22,605 bases of DNA from an uncultured Gardnerella sp. (GTDB taxonomy: Bacteria; Actinomycetota; Actinomycetes; Actinomycetales; Bifidobacteriaceae). Shown here piece after piece: positions 1 through 7,589 of this stretch (its first letter is position 1; each line of letters begins with the position of its first letter). The stretch is from positions 1 through 22,605 of the forward strand of contig CAMYED010000012.1 of the NCBI GenBank assembly GCA_947254595.1, written 5' to 3'. Both the position numbers and the translations under genes were made by a program. The notes under the pieces are model-generated. The model was not told the DNA's origin, did not search any database, and saw only the letters and a list, made by a program, of their open reading frames with translations.

Positions 1-30
1 TTAAAAACGTTTAAGAATAAAGCGCCCGAA

Positions 31-191
31 GGAACGCTCGCGCGGTCTAGGCGCGTTCGTTACTGAGCTTGCGTTGAAAGCACACCGTGCTTTCAACTTT
101 GAGCAAGCTCACGCTCCGAGTTGCTTTCGCGCGCACAATGCTGCGCTCAAGCAGGTCGTCGCGCAAAACTCGCGCCACACCAAACAAGAAC
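31..191 (-). repeat. Three-hairpin dispersed element, copy A (inverted)
   Basis: Read on the minus strand this begins with a conserved box (complement of 143-164, GCGCGACGACCTGCTTGAGC) followed by three hairpins. Hairpin I pairs 143-151 with 124-132, with a tandem G-A mismatch. Hairpin II pairs 103-110 with 65-72 and 87-97 with 73-83 around a 3-nt loop and a one-sided bulge. Hairpin III pairs 58-61 with 33-36 and 51-54 with 40-43. It is nearly identical to the copy at 8975-9105. The flank at 164-191 matches, inverted, 22539-22565 with one difference seen. Nothing suggests it is coding. Function unknown. Confidence 0.8.
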
Positions 192-264
192 TGTCAATCA
201 AACTATATAAAAATTTTCTAAAACACTTATATTTATTCAGATTTTTACTATGAGATAAATGGGT

Positions 265-278
265 GATAATCTAAAGTC
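265..278 (+). promoter_or_regulatory. Probable leaderless promoter of coaD (-10)
   Basis: GATAAT at 265-270 ends 8 nt before the coaD ATG, and no Shine-Dalgarno sequence lies upstream of that ATG. Transcription would start at about 277-279, giving a leaderless mRNA. No convincing -35 is visible. The same spacing recurs before rnc, the ABC-F gene, rph and rnhB. Confidence 0.45.
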
Positions 279-902
279 ATGACTATAGCTGTGTGCCCCG
301 GCTCGTACGACCCAGTCACTGCCGGCCATTTAGACGTAATACAACGTTGTACGCATTTATTTGATGAAGTACACGTGCTGGTTGCGGTGAACGCTGCAAA
401 GACGCCGTTGTTTTCGGAGTGTGAGCGTGTGCAAATTATTCGCGAAGCCGTAAGTAATTTAAGTAAATCTAACGAGACTTGCGCTTGCGTTGAGCGTGAG
501 TCTTGTGCTGAGCGTGAGTCTTGCGCTGATCATACTAATTGCAACGATAGTAACAGTAGTCGCTGCTGCAAAATAGTGGTGGCTTCAACAGAAGGTTTAA
601 TTACCGACTACTGTACAAAAGTTGGTGCAACTGTAATAGTAAAAGGCTTGCGTCAAAATGGCGATTACGAAGCTGAACTTGGCATGGCATTAGTAAATCG
701 CAAATTAGCAGGTATTGAAACGCTTTTCTTGCCTGCGGACCCTATACTTGAGCATGTATCGAGTTCTGTAGTTAAGGATGTTGCGCGTCACGGCGGCAAT
801 GTTGCTGGTATGGTTCCAGATAACGTAATACCCTTATTACAAAAGCTTTTTGCCGAGCAAGCACAAAATAAAAGTAACAATTCAGAAAAACCGAGCAATT
901 GA
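279..902 (+). CDS. coaD: Phosphopantetheine adenylyltransferase
   Basis: Catalyses ATP + 4'-phosphopantetheine to dephospho-CoA + PPi, the penultimate step of CoA synthesis, in the cytoplasm. The nucleotidyltransferase motif GSYDPVTAGH lies at residues 8-17 (His17 in the T/HxGH box), the substrate-binding VKGLR stretch near 121-125, and the C-terminal SSSVVKDVA motif at 161-169. At 207 aa it is longer than the usual roughly 160. The excess is a Cys-rich, low-complexity insert at about 61-97, encoded partly by a 20-bp direct repeat (RESCAE then RESCAD), plus an Asn/Ser-rich tail. Both catalytic halves are intact, so it should be active. The start is an ATG without an SD, consistent with a leaderless transcript. 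The next gene follows after 16 bp. Confidence 0.95.
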   Translation: MTIAVCPGSYDPVTAGHLDVIQRCTHLFDEVHVLVAVNAAKTPLFSECERVQIIREAVSNLSKSNETCACVERESCAERESCADHTNCNDSNSSRCCKIVVASTEGLITDYCTKVGATVIVKGLRQNGDYEAELGMALVNRKLAGIETLFLPADPILEHVSSSVVKDVARHGGNVAGMVPDNVIPLLQKLFAEQAQNKSNNSEKPSN

Positions 903-918
903 GACTGGAGAGCAGAAG

Positions 919-1989
919 ATGGCAAATAAAAAAAATATGGTAAGCGACGCTGCGGATTCTCCTTTTGAGGAGGACGATACTATGGAGCGCGATTTGCAAG
1001 TTGAAAGCGACCAAAAGCTTCCGTTGCATCCGGTTCTTGCCGACGATGAAGACGTTCAAGATGGCGCTTTAGATGGCGATTTAGCAAATAAAGACGTGGA
1101 GTCGGAAGGTGGGTATCTTCCAAATCAGCCTATGCAATTGCAGGGAGATTTAATAGCAGACGCAGATAATACTGAAACTTCTTCAGTAGCTGCGGTAGGA
1201 AGTATTGACGTTGACGCAGATATAGAAAACATGGCGGCTGAGGCGGCTGGTTCTAAGGAAAGTGCAGATCGCAAATCTGGTTCCGCAAATCCTATTCCGT
1301 CATTCCCACTTCCGGATTTGCGCGAGCGAGAAGATGGCGGTGCTATTGATTTTGACGAAGAAGAACCAGCGCCGTCTAAAGTTTCGCAAACTAAAGTAAG
1401 CGAAGAAGTGCGTTCTAAGAGTCGCGCTGAATTTACTACAGTTTACGACATTATCGACGCAATGGAAGCAACGCTTATGGGCGCAAAAAACGTTCTGTTT
1501 GCTGCCGGAATGGTAAAAATTGATCGCGACGAATTTGCGGATCAATTATCGCGTTTGAAAGACATGCTTCCAGTTCAGTTGGAGCGCGCTTCCGCATTAA
1601 TGCGCGAAGCAGAACGACGTCTGCGTACTGCGCAAACGCAAGCAAATTCAATAGTTGCTTCCGCGCAATCTCAATCTGCAGAAATTATTGAAGAAGCGCA
1701 GGAGCGTGCGCAATTCTTAGCAGGTCAAGAAAACGTTACGGCTTTGGCAAAGCAGAAGGCGCGCAATATTCTTGCAACCGCGCAAGCAAAGTCCGACAAG
1801 CTTACTCAAGGTGCAGATCAGTACTGTGCAACCGTAATGGAAGGCTTAAAAGCGCAGCTTGATAAGTTAGAACAGGACGTTCAAGCAGGTCAGCGCGTGC
1901 TAGAAGACCGCCGCCGAGCTGCAGCGCACGTACAAAGCGACATTAGCGCATCATTGTACGAAGATGATGACGACGACGAAAGGAATTAG
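919..1989 (+). CDS. sepIVA: SepIVA-like DivIVA-family coiled-coil protein
   Basis: A 356-aa protein with an acidic, disordered N-terminal half (about 1-170) and a helical C-terminal half. Residues 172-235 start with TTVYDIIDAMEATLMGAKN and resemble the DivIVA-like segment of mycobacterial SepIVA. A long Ala/Gln/Glu-rich coiled coil follows (about 225-340), then an acidic DDDDDE tail. In mycobacteria SepIVA is a septation factor encoded just before the DUF177 gene, the same order as here, so a role in cell division or wall growth is inferred. I chose ATG 919 because GGAG lies 8 nt upstream; an in-frame start at 850 would overlap coaD by 53 bp and lacks homology. It is probably co-transcribed with coaD and the next gene (2-bp gap). 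Family assignment is firm; the exact role is inferred from synteny. Confidence 0.8.
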   Translation: MANKKNMVSDAADSPFEEDDTMERDLQVESDQKLPLHPVLADDEDVQDGALDGDLANKDVESEGGYLPNQPMQLQGDLIADADNTETSSVAAVGSIDVDADIENMAAEAAGSKESADRKSGSANPIPSFPLPDLREREDGGAIDFDEEEPAPSKVSQTKVSEEVRSKSRAEFTTVYDIIDAMEATLMGAKNVLFAAGMVKIDRDEFADQLSRLKDMLPVQLERASALMREAERRLRTAQTQANSIVASAQSQSAEIIEEAQERAQFLAGQENVTALAKQKARNILATAQAKSDKLTQGADQYCATVMEGLKAQLDKLEQDVQAGQRVLEDRRRAAAHVQSDISASLYEDDDDDERN

Positions 1990-1991
1990 TA

Positions 1992-2714
1992 ATGACTTCG
2001 CATCCTTCCCAATCACCATGGGCGGTTCCAGTAGCGCAAATGGCTGCGCGCGCCGGTAGTAGCATGTCGCTGCATCGCGCGTTCCCGGCTCCGGAAGGTA
2101 TTGGAGATTGCGTTATTGGCGTAAAACCTGGAAGCGACGTTATGGTTGACGGCGATTTTGATGCGGTGGTTGATGGCTTAATGTTTCAGGGCAGTATTAC
2201 TGCTCCGGTGCACGCTGAGTGTACGCGCTGCCTAATGCCGCTTCGTCGCGATTGGAAAGTGGATGTGTGCGTATTCTTCCCTTACGTGGATTCGCGCTCG
2301 CAGAATGTGGATAATCGTAAGAACCGCAATGGTAGCAATGGTCGAAATAATCGCAATAATCGCGATGAAGTAGACGAAGATGAGGCGCAAATTTGGGAAG
2401 ATAACGACGAGTCGGGTAATGTGTATCCGCTAGTTTGCGGCGGCGATTTTGCTGATATTGAGGCGCTTATTCGCGACACGATGGTTAGTGAGTTGCCGTT
2501 GCAGCCGCTTTGTGAGCCGGATTGCCGCGGACTTTGCCCGCAATGCGGCGAGAATTTGAACGAGCATCCGGAGCATCATCACGACGTTACGGATATTCGT
2601 TTTGCTGCTTTGGAAGGATTAAAAGCGCAGCTTGAGCAGGCTGAAAAGCGCGACGACCTGCCTGAGCGCTGCGATTTAGCGCGCGAAGGCAACTCGGAGC
2701 GGAAACTCGCTTAG
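1992..2714 (+). CDS. DUF177/YceD-family protein with repeat-derived C-terminus
   Basis: A 240-aa YceD (DUF177) protein, a family linked to 23S rRNA and ribosome biogenesis and usually encoded beside rpmF, as here. Candidate metal ligands are C77-x2-C80 and C174-x3-C178-x3-C182-x2-C185 (the GLCPQCGENLN region). A polar Asn/Arg-rich linker (about 101-140) interrupts the domain. The start is ATG 1992, 2 bp after sepIVA, with AGGA inside the end of that gene. Residues from about 220 to the stop (RDDLPERCDLA onward) are encoded by the three-hairpin repeat, and the TAG stop at 2712-2714 lies in the bulge of hairpin II. The native protein probably ended near LEQAEK before repeat insertion. Family call is confident. 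Confidence 0.85.
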   Translation: MTSHPSQSPWAVPVAQMAARAGSSMSLHRAFPAPEGIGDCVIGVKPGSDVMVDGDFDAVVDGLMFQGSITAPVHAECTRCLMPLRRDWKVDVCVFFPYVDSRSQNVDNRKNRNGSNGRNNRNNRDEVDEDEAQIWEDNDESGNVYPLVCGGDFADIEALIRDTMVSELPLQPLCEPDCRGLCPQCGENLNEHPEHHHDVTDIRFAALEGLKAQLEQAEKRDDLPERCDLAREGNSERKLA

Positions 2715-2780
2715 GTTGGAAGTCCAGTGGACTTCCAACGCGAGTTTCGTAGCGAGCGCGTCGCAATCCGCGCGAGCGTT
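2648..2780 (+). repeat. Three-hairpin dispersed element, copy E (overlaps gene end)
   Basis: The conserved box is at 2648-2660. Hairpin I pairs CCTGAGCGC (2661-2669) with GCGCGAAGG (2681-2689) and has a tandem G-A mismatch. Hairpin II pairs GAAACTCGC (2702-2710) with 2740-2748 and GTTGGAAGTCC (2715-2725) with 2729-2739. Hairpin III pairs 2751-2754 with 2777-2780 and 2756-2760 with 2769-2773. Hairpin II differs in sequence from copies A and B but keeps the same arm lengths, bulge and 3-nt loop, which indicates conserved structure. It lacks a U-tract, so it is not a typical intrinsic terminator. Confidence 0.8.
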
Positions 2781-3306
2781 TCAGCCTTAGATCCGTTAGT
2801 TGCTTTACAGCATTGTAATGAAACTAACGCGCGTGGCTTTGATTGCGTTAGTTGCTTTACGGCATTGTAATGAAACTAACGCGCGCGACAGTAGAAGCGG
2901 CATTGCCTGTACAAGTGTGTAATGAAACTAACGCGCTCAGCTTTGATTGCGTTAGTTTCTGTGCGTGCGTGTAACGAAACTAACGTGCTCGGCTTTGATT
3001 GCGTTATTTGCTTTACATTTGCGTAACGAAACTATCGCGCTCAGCCTTAGATCCGTTAGTTTCTGTGCGTGCGTGTAACGAAACTATCGCGCTCGGCTTT
3101 GATTGCGTTAGTTGCTTTACAGCATTGTAACGAAACTAACGCGCGCGACAGTAGAAACGGCATTGCCTGTACAAGTGTGTAACGAAACTATCGCGTTCAG
3201 CCTTAGATCCGTTAGTTTCTGTGCGTGCGTGTAACGAAACTATCGCGCGTGGCTTTGATTGCGTTAGTTGCTTTACATTTGCGTAACGAAAATGCCGCTT
3301 TAGATG
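2781..3306 (+). repeat. 52-bp-period palindromic repeat array 1 (10 units)
   Basis: Ten units centred on a TTTAC-N6-GTAA palindrome, with matching core positions at 2806, 2858, 2910, 2962, 3014, 3066, 3118, 3170, 3222 and 3274: exactly 52 bp apart every time. Arms are GCGTTAGTT on the left and AACTAACGC or ACTATCGC on the right, with linkers such as GTGGCTTTGATT or CTCAGCCTTAGATCC. Units 2-5 are near copies of units 7-10, so the array is largely two copies of a 260-bp five-unit block. It fills most of the gap before rpmF. No gene is supported inside it. Confidence 0.85.
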
Positions 3307-3314
3307 CAAGTAAG

Positions 3315-3390
3315 TTCGCAATTGTACGGCGCTTGCTGTAATATACAGAACGCTTAAGCTCAATCGATTGAACGAAATAGAGGAAAAATT
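3315..3390 (+). promoter_or_regulatory. Candidate rpmF promoter and RBS
   Basis: A possible -35 TTCGCA (3315-3320) and -10 TAATAT (3339-3344) are separated by 18 bp. GAGGA at about 3380-3384 provides the ribosome binding site for rpmF. An independent promoter is plausible because the 52-bp array separates rpmF from the upstream operon. The promoter is weak by consensus. Confidence 0.4.
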
Positions 3391-3585
3391 ATGGCACTGC
3401 CTAAATACAAGACCTCGCGTGCTAATACGCATTCGCGTCGCGCTAATTGGAAGGCGTCTGCCGTGCAGACTGTGACTTGCCCGAACTGCGGTTCTCAGGC
3501 ATTCCCACACATGGCTTGCCCATCCTGCGGCACTTTCCGCGGTCGCGTGTATCGCGAAGCTATTCGCTCCGCGCACAACAACTAA
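3391..3585 (+). CDS. rpmF: 50S ribosomal protein bL32
   Basis: A 64-aa large-subunit ribosomal protein. The N-terminus MALPKYKTSR is typical of bL32 in actinobacteria, and the zinc ribbon has Cys30, Cys33, Cys43 and Cys46 (CPNC...CPSC), so this is the zinc-binding form. Its length is normal. GAGGA precedes the ATG. It lies downstream of the DUF177 gene as in many bacteria, although a 52-bp repeat array separates them here, and a strong terminator follows directly. Confidence 0.97.
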   Translation: MALPKYKTSRANTHSRRANWKASAVQTVTCPNCGSQAFPHMACPSCGTFRGRVYREAIRSAHNN

Positions 3586-3596
3586 GTTGTATTAAG

Positions 3597-3636
3597 AAAC
3601 CCTGCCATCGACGGGTGGCAGGGTTTTCTTTTTTCT
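3597..3636 (+). terminator. Rho-independent terminator after rpmF
   Basis: AAACCCTGCCA (3597-3607) pairs perfectly with TGGCAGGGTTT (3616-3626) around an 8-nt loop, followed by a T-rich run to about 3636. It is a clear intrinsic terminator 11 bp after the rpmF stop. On the other strand a short T-rich stretch also follows the stem, so it might help terminate rnc transcripts. Confidence 0.93.
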
Positions 3637-3739
3637 TGCGTATTGTTTTTGTGAGTGGTGGGTGTTGCTTGTCTTGCAGCGCTACGCTCTTATACCTTAT
3701 TTGGACTTAGCGGTTGCATAGTTAAGTTTAGTTTTTTAG

Positions 3740-4570
3740 TTATTTGCGCTCGTCGAGTGCATACCAAGCGGCTTCGGCTGCAGCAAGTTGCGCTTTGCGT
3801 TTGCTTGAGCCGCTTCCAACTCCCAGCACTTCGTCGCCATCGTCGTGCGCGAGTACAGCGCGCGCCTCAAAAACCGGCGCATACTCCGGCCCAGAAACCG
3901 CCATCCTGTACTCTGGATCTTCCAAACCCATGTCGTGCGCTTTAACTGTAAGCGAAGTTTTCCAATCAAGAGCTGGGCCTTCGGTAAGCACTTCCGCCAA
4001 AGTGTCGTCAATTAAACGGTGTACAACTCGGCGCGCTTCTTCAATACCGTGCTCAACGAAAGTTGCCCCAATAAGTGCCTCAACAATATCGCAAAGAATT
4101 GAATCCTTATTGTTGCCACCTTGTTCCATTTCGCCGTGTCCGAGCAAAATATATGGTCCAACGTGCAGTTTTTCGCGGGCAACGGCAGAAAGTGCCCATT
4201 CGGAAACTGCCTTTGCGCGCATTTTTGCAAGCTGACCTTCAGTCATGTCCGGATGCGCAGAAAATAGCGTTTCTGTAGAAACTAATTCAAGAACAGCGTC
4301 TCCTAAAAACTCAAGTCTCTCGTAGTTTCGAGTGCCTGGATGCTCGTGCGAAAATGAGCGATGCGTAAGTGCTTCTACTAAAAGATCCGAAGAAATCGTT
4401 GTGCCTAAAGCGTTTAGAAGTTCCTGAGTTGGGTCTCCGGGACGCGCTTCGCCGTCGTTTAATCTTAAAACTCCGCTTGCTTTATGCGCACTTTTAGTAT
4501 CGTGCTTAGCATCGCACTTAGTATCGCACTTAGTATCGTGCTGATTTTCTTGATTATTTTGAGTCTTCAT
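3740..4570 (-). CDS. rnc: Ribonuclease III
   Basis: A dsRNA-specific endonuclease for rRNA and mRNA processing. Counting from ATG 4570 (276 aa), the signature NYERLEFLGDAVL is at 82-94 (Glu84, Glu87, Asp91), the second metal-site motif DIVEALIGA at 161-169 (Asp161, Glu164), and the dsRNA-binding domain at about 201-272 ending SKRKAQLAAAEAAW. The extra N-terminus (about 8-27) is a tandem run of DTKC-like units that places His11, Cys15, Cys19 and His23 four residues apart; it is encoded by a 12-bp DNA repeat and is probably dispensable. A start at 4606 is open, but a TATAAT lies between it and 4570, so the shorter leaderless form is preferred. The gene is convergent with rpmF and divergent from the ABC-F gene. 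Confidence 0.95.
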   Translation of the reverse strand: MKTQNNQENQHDTKCDTKCDAKHDTKSAHKASGVLRLNDGEARPGDPTQELLNALGTTISSDLLVEALTHRSFSHEHPGTRNYERLEFLGDAVLELVSTETLFSAHPDMTEGQLAKMRAKAVSEWALSAVAREKLHVGPYILLGHGEMEQGGNNKDSILCDIVEALIGATFVEHGIEEARRVVHRLIDDTLAEVLTEGPALDWKTSLTVKAHDMGLEDPEYRMAVSGPEYAPVFEARAVLAHDDGDEVLGVGSGSSKRKAQLAAAEAAWYALDERK

Positions 4571-4585
4571 AACAGCACTATTATA
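4571..4585 (-). promoter_or_regulatory. Leaderless promoter of rnc (-10 TATAAT)
   Basis: On the minus strand a perfect TATAAT (4580-4585) ends 9 nt before the ATG at 4570. No SD is present, so transcription probably starts at or next to the start codon. No clear -35 is seen. Confidence 0.5.
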
Positions 4586-4612
4586 GTCCACGTTCCCAAC
4601 ACGCACGCTTTA

Positions 4613-4657
4613 TATTAAATCTGTTCGTATTAAATCTGTTCGTATTAAATCTGTTCG
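4613..4657 (+). repeat. 15-bp tandem repeat, 3 copies
   Basis: Three exact copies of TATTAAATCTGTTCG fill the centre of the 115-bp gap between the divergent rnc and ABC-F genes. They overlap the places where -35 elements would lie, so copy-number change could alter promoter spacing or strength. That effect is inference. Confidence 0.85.
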
Positions 4658-4671
4658 TAGAAGTCTGCAGC

Positions 4672-4685
4672 TATATTTGTGCATT
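4672..4685 (+). promoter_or_regulatory. Probable leaderless promoter of the ABC-F gene
   Basis: TATATT (4672-4677) is followed by an 8-nt stretch TGTGCATT and then ATG 4686. The same layout, with a very similar sequence, precedes rph. No SD is present. Confidence 0.45.
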
Positions 4686-6746
4686 ATGCCTACGTATGAT
4701 TTGGGATTAGAACGAGTTTCGCTAGAGTTTGCTACAAAAACTATTTTTACAGACGTAACGCAAGGTGTTTTTGAAGGAGACAGAATCGGCATTGTTGGCC
4801 GAAATGGAGACGGAAAGTCTACGCTACTTCACTTGCTTGCTGGTAAAATGCAGCCTGATTCTGGGCGTGTAACTAAGCGCGGAGGGCTTACTTTTGGTTT
4901 GCTTGACCAGCGTGACCCTTTGGACGATAATGCAACCGTGCGTAAAGCGGCTTTGGAAAATCGTGAGGATTACGAGTGGGCTGCAGACCCGCGCTCGCGC
5001 GAAATTGTAGAAGCTCTTCTTGGCGGAATCAATTTGGAAGCGAAGATTGGTACGCTTTCTGGCGGCCAGCGTAGGCGAGCGGATTTGGCGAGATTGCTGC
5101 TTCACGACTGGGATATTTTGGCTTTGGATGAGCCTACGAATCATTTGGATGTTGTTACGATTCATTGGCTTGCAGAGCATTTGCTTCACCGTTGGCAGGA
5201 TGGTCAGGGCGCGCTTTTGATTGTAACTCACGATCGCTGGTTCTTGGATGAGGTTTGCACGTCGATGTGGGAAGTTCATGACGGCGCAATTGATCCGTTT
5301 GAAGGCGGCTATAGCGCGTACATGCTTCAGCGAGTTGAAAGGGAGCGTCAGGCGGATGTGCGCGAGGAGCGTCGCAGAAATTTGGCAAGAAAAGAGTTGG
5401 CTTGGCTTTCGCGCGGTGCTCGTGCGCGTTCAACTAAGCAGAAGTTCCATGTAAAGCAGGCTCGTGAGCTTATTGCAGACGTGCCTCCAATGCGCGATAC
5501 TTTGGAATTGAAGAAAATGGCAACTTCTCGTCTTGGCAAGCAAGTTGTTGATTTGATTGATGTTACGCAAATTTTTGACGATGCTAATCAGCTAAAAAAT
5601 ATTGATCCGGATATTGCAGAAACTGCCGGTACTGCAGAAAAATCAAATAAAATCGACATTGTAGAATCTGCTTTTGCGCAACCAACTCACGTAGGAAGTG
5701 TTACGGTTGCCGTCGACGAAAATCAAGAAAATCTTTCTGAAGAAAATCTGGAAACTGCGGCAGCAGAACGAAAAACTATTACCGGCCGCGTGATTCTCAA
5801 CGACGTAACGTGGCTAATCGGCCCTGGAGATCGTTTCGGAATTGTTGGTGCAAACGGAGCCGGAAAATCAACCTTATTAAGCATTATTGACGGCTCGCTA
5901 AAGCCTACAGTCGGCCACGTAAACATTGGCAAAACCGTAAAATTTGCTGTGCTTTCGCAGCGTCTTGAGGAGCTTGAAAAGCTTGGAAAATATAAGGTTA
6001 AGGAAGTTTTAAGCCGATACAAGCCAAGTTACATTATCGACGGTAAGGAAGTGACTCCTGGACAGCTTATGGAGCGTCTTGGTTTCAAGCCGGAGCAGCT
6101 TATGACGCCGATTGCGGATCTTTCGGGCGGTCAAAAGCGACGTATGCAGCTGCTTCTTATTTTGTTAGACGAGCCAAATGTGCTGATTATGGATGAGCCG
6201 GGCAACGACCTTGACACCGACATGCTGGCTGTTATGGAAGATTTGCTTGATACTTGGCCTGGCACTCTTATTGTTGTTTCGCACGATCGCTACTTGCTTG
6301 AGCGCGTAACTGACCAGCAGTTTGCGCTAATTGATGGTAAGATTCGTCACCTTCCGGGCGGGGTAGACGAGTATTTGCAGATTGTTGAAAAGTTGCGTCG
6401 TGAGAGTGAACATGAGCGTGAAAATGGGATTAATGCAACGCAGTCGCAGGCGCAATTGCAAAAAAATGTAACGCAATCGCAAGGCAGCGTTACTTCTCAA
6501 TCTCAAGCCAGCACTCCGCAATTAAAAACCGGCAAAGCCTACTATGAAGCAAATAGGCGAGTGGCAGCAATTGAGCGAAAACTGGCAAAACTCGAGGCGC
6601 AAAAATCCCAAATAGAAGCGCAAATGGCTGCTCACGACCCTAGTGACTTCGTAGGCCTTAACGAGCTTAATGAAGAATTGCAGAAAAACGCGCAAGAAAC
6701 TAGCGATCTTGAGGAGGAATGGATTGAGCTTTCGGAGCAGATTTAG
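4686..6746 (+). CDS. ABC-F family ATPase (Uup-like)
   Basis: A soluble protein with two ABC domains and no membrane segment; ABC-F proteins act on the ribosome. Domain 1 has Walker A GRNGDGKST, signature LSGGQRRR and Walker B LALDEPTNHLD. A linker helix region is rich in Arg and Lys, with an acidic Asn/Glu-rich insert near residues 295-360. Domain 2 has GANGAGKST, LSGGQKRR and MDEPGNDLD. A C-terminal coiled coil (about 590-686, preceded by a Gln/Ser-rich linker) matches the Uup branch. Oddities are Asp in place of Ala in the first Walker A and EPGND where EPTND is usual. ATG 4686 is preferred to the TTG at 4677 because of the leaderless -10. It may be Uup or a related actinobacterial ABC-F; antibiotic-target protection is not indicated. 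Confidence 0.88.
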   Translation: MPTYDLGLERVSLEFATKTIFTDVTQGVFEGDRIGIVGRNGDGKSTLLHLLAGKMQPDSGRVTKRGGLTFGLLDQRDPLDDNATVRKAALENREDYEWAADPRSREIVEALLGGINLEAKIGTLSGGQRRRADLARLLLHDWDILALDEPTNHLDVVTIHWLAEHLLHRWQDGQGALLIVTHDRWFLDEVCTSMWEVHDGAIDPFEGGYSAYMLQRVERERQADVREERRRNLARKELAWLSRGARARSTKQKFHVKQARELIADVPPMRDTLELKKMATSRLGKQVVDLIDVTQIFDDANQLKNIDPDIAETAGTAEKSNKIDIVESAFAQPTHVGSVTVAVDENQENLSEENLETAAAERKTITGRVILNDVTWLIGPGDRFGIVGANGAGKSTLLSIIDGSLKPTVGHVNIGKTVKFAVLSQRLEELEKLGKYKVKEVLSRYKPSYIIDGKEVTPGQLMERLGFKPEQLMTPIADLSGGQKRRMQLLLILLDEPNVLIMDEPGNDLDTDMLAVMEDLLDTWPGTLIVVSHDRYLLERVTDQQFALIDGKIRHLPGGVDEYLQIVEKLRRESEHERENGINATQSQAQLQKNVTQSQGSVTSQSQASTPQLKTGKAYYEANRRVAAIERKLAKLEAQKSQIEAQMAAHDPSDFVGLNELNEELQKNAQETSDLEEEWIELSEQI

Positions 6747-6787
6747 TGCGCATACTATCCTAAAAACAGAAGATAAACGCCACGTGC

Positions 6788-6801
6788 TAAATTTGTGAAT
6801 T
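6788..6801 (+). promoter_or_regulatory. Probable leaderless promoter of rph
   Basis: TAAATT (6788-6793) is followed by TGTGAATT and then ATG 6802. Spacing is identical to, and sequence nearly the same as, that before the ABC-F gene. No SD is present. Confidence 0.45.
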
Positions 6802-7563
6802 ATGGCTCAAATCAAGGATATGTTGGAATCTATAAAACCTATTCGTGTCGATGGTCGTGCTGTTGATGAGCTTCGTCCTGTACGCATAACTCGTAATTTT
6901 ACTGATGTTCCGGAAGGTTCGGTACTTATTGAGTGTGGGAATACTCGCGTTATGTGCACTGCAACATTCACTGTTGGCGTTCCGCGTTGGCGTCGTGACT
7001 CTGGATTGGGCTGGGTCACAGCCGAGTATTCTATGCTTCCTCGAGCTACTGCTGAGCGTACGGACCGCGAGTCTGTGCGCGGAAAAATAGGAGGGCGCAC
7101 GCACGAAATTAGCCGTCTTATTGGTCGCTGCTTGCGTGGTGTTGTAGACATGAAGGCTATGGGCGAGACGCAAATTCAGATTGATTGCGATGTTTTGCAG
7201 GCGGACGGCGGTACTCGAACTGCTTCGGTTACGGGTGCCTACGTTGCGTTAGTTGATGCTCTTAATTGGGCGGAAAAGAACAAGCATATTCGTTCGGCAG
7301 CTAAAGTTCTTAAAGATTCTGTTTCCGCAGTTTCTGTTGGCGTTATTAACGGCACGCCTATGCTTGATTTGCCTTATGTTGAAGACAGTCAGGCTATGAC
7401 AGATATGAACGTTGCTATGACTGGTTCTGGTAATTTTATTGAGATTCAGGGCACGGCTGAGCATCGTCCATTTAATCGCGACGAATTAAATACTTTGCTT
7501 GATTTGGCAACAAAAGGTAATCGCGAATTGCAGAATGCTCAGCAGGCTGCTTTAGCCAAATAG
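6802..7563 (+). CDS. rph: Ribonuclease PH
   Basis: A phosphorolytic 3'-5' exoribonuclease that trims tRNA 3' ends. The 253-aa protein has normal family length and matches end to end: RVDGRAVDELRPV near the N-terminus, IECGNTRVMCTATF, the VTAEYSMLPRAT active-site segment, RDSG-type arginines, GRTHEISRLIGRCLRG, and IDCDVLQADGGTRTASVTGA. It is followed after 26 bp by rdgB, a widespread pairing, so the two are probably co-transcribed. Confidence 0.97.
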   Translation: MAQIKDMLESIKPIRVDGRAVDELRPVRITRNFTDVPEGSVLIECGNTRVMCTATFTVGVPRWRRDSGLGWVTAEYSMLPRATAERTDRESVRGKIGGRTHEISRLIGRCLRGVVDMKAMGETQIQIDCDVLQADGGTRTASVTGAYVALVDALNWAEKNKHIRSAAKVLKDSVSAVSVGVINGTPMLDLPYVEDSQAMTDMNVAMTGSGNFIEIQGTAEHRPFNRDELNTLLDLATKGNRELQNAQQAALAK

Positions 7564-7589
7564 TAAACAGATTGTGAAGGAGAGCGGGC

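Noticed and set aside
850..918. Upstream start for the sepIVA-like gene
   Set aside because: It would overlap coaD by 53 bp with a basic stretch unlike the family and no SD; ATG 919 has GGAG at suitable spacing.
2702..2748. Terminator for the coaD-sepIVA-DUF177 operon
   Set aside because: Hairpin II is strong but is not followed by a U-tract, and the same structure occurs away from gene ends in other copies.
3136..3576. 146-codon minus-strand ORF over array 1 and rpmF
   Set aside because: It runs through repeat units and the opposite strand of rpmF; no homology-like motif or RBS.
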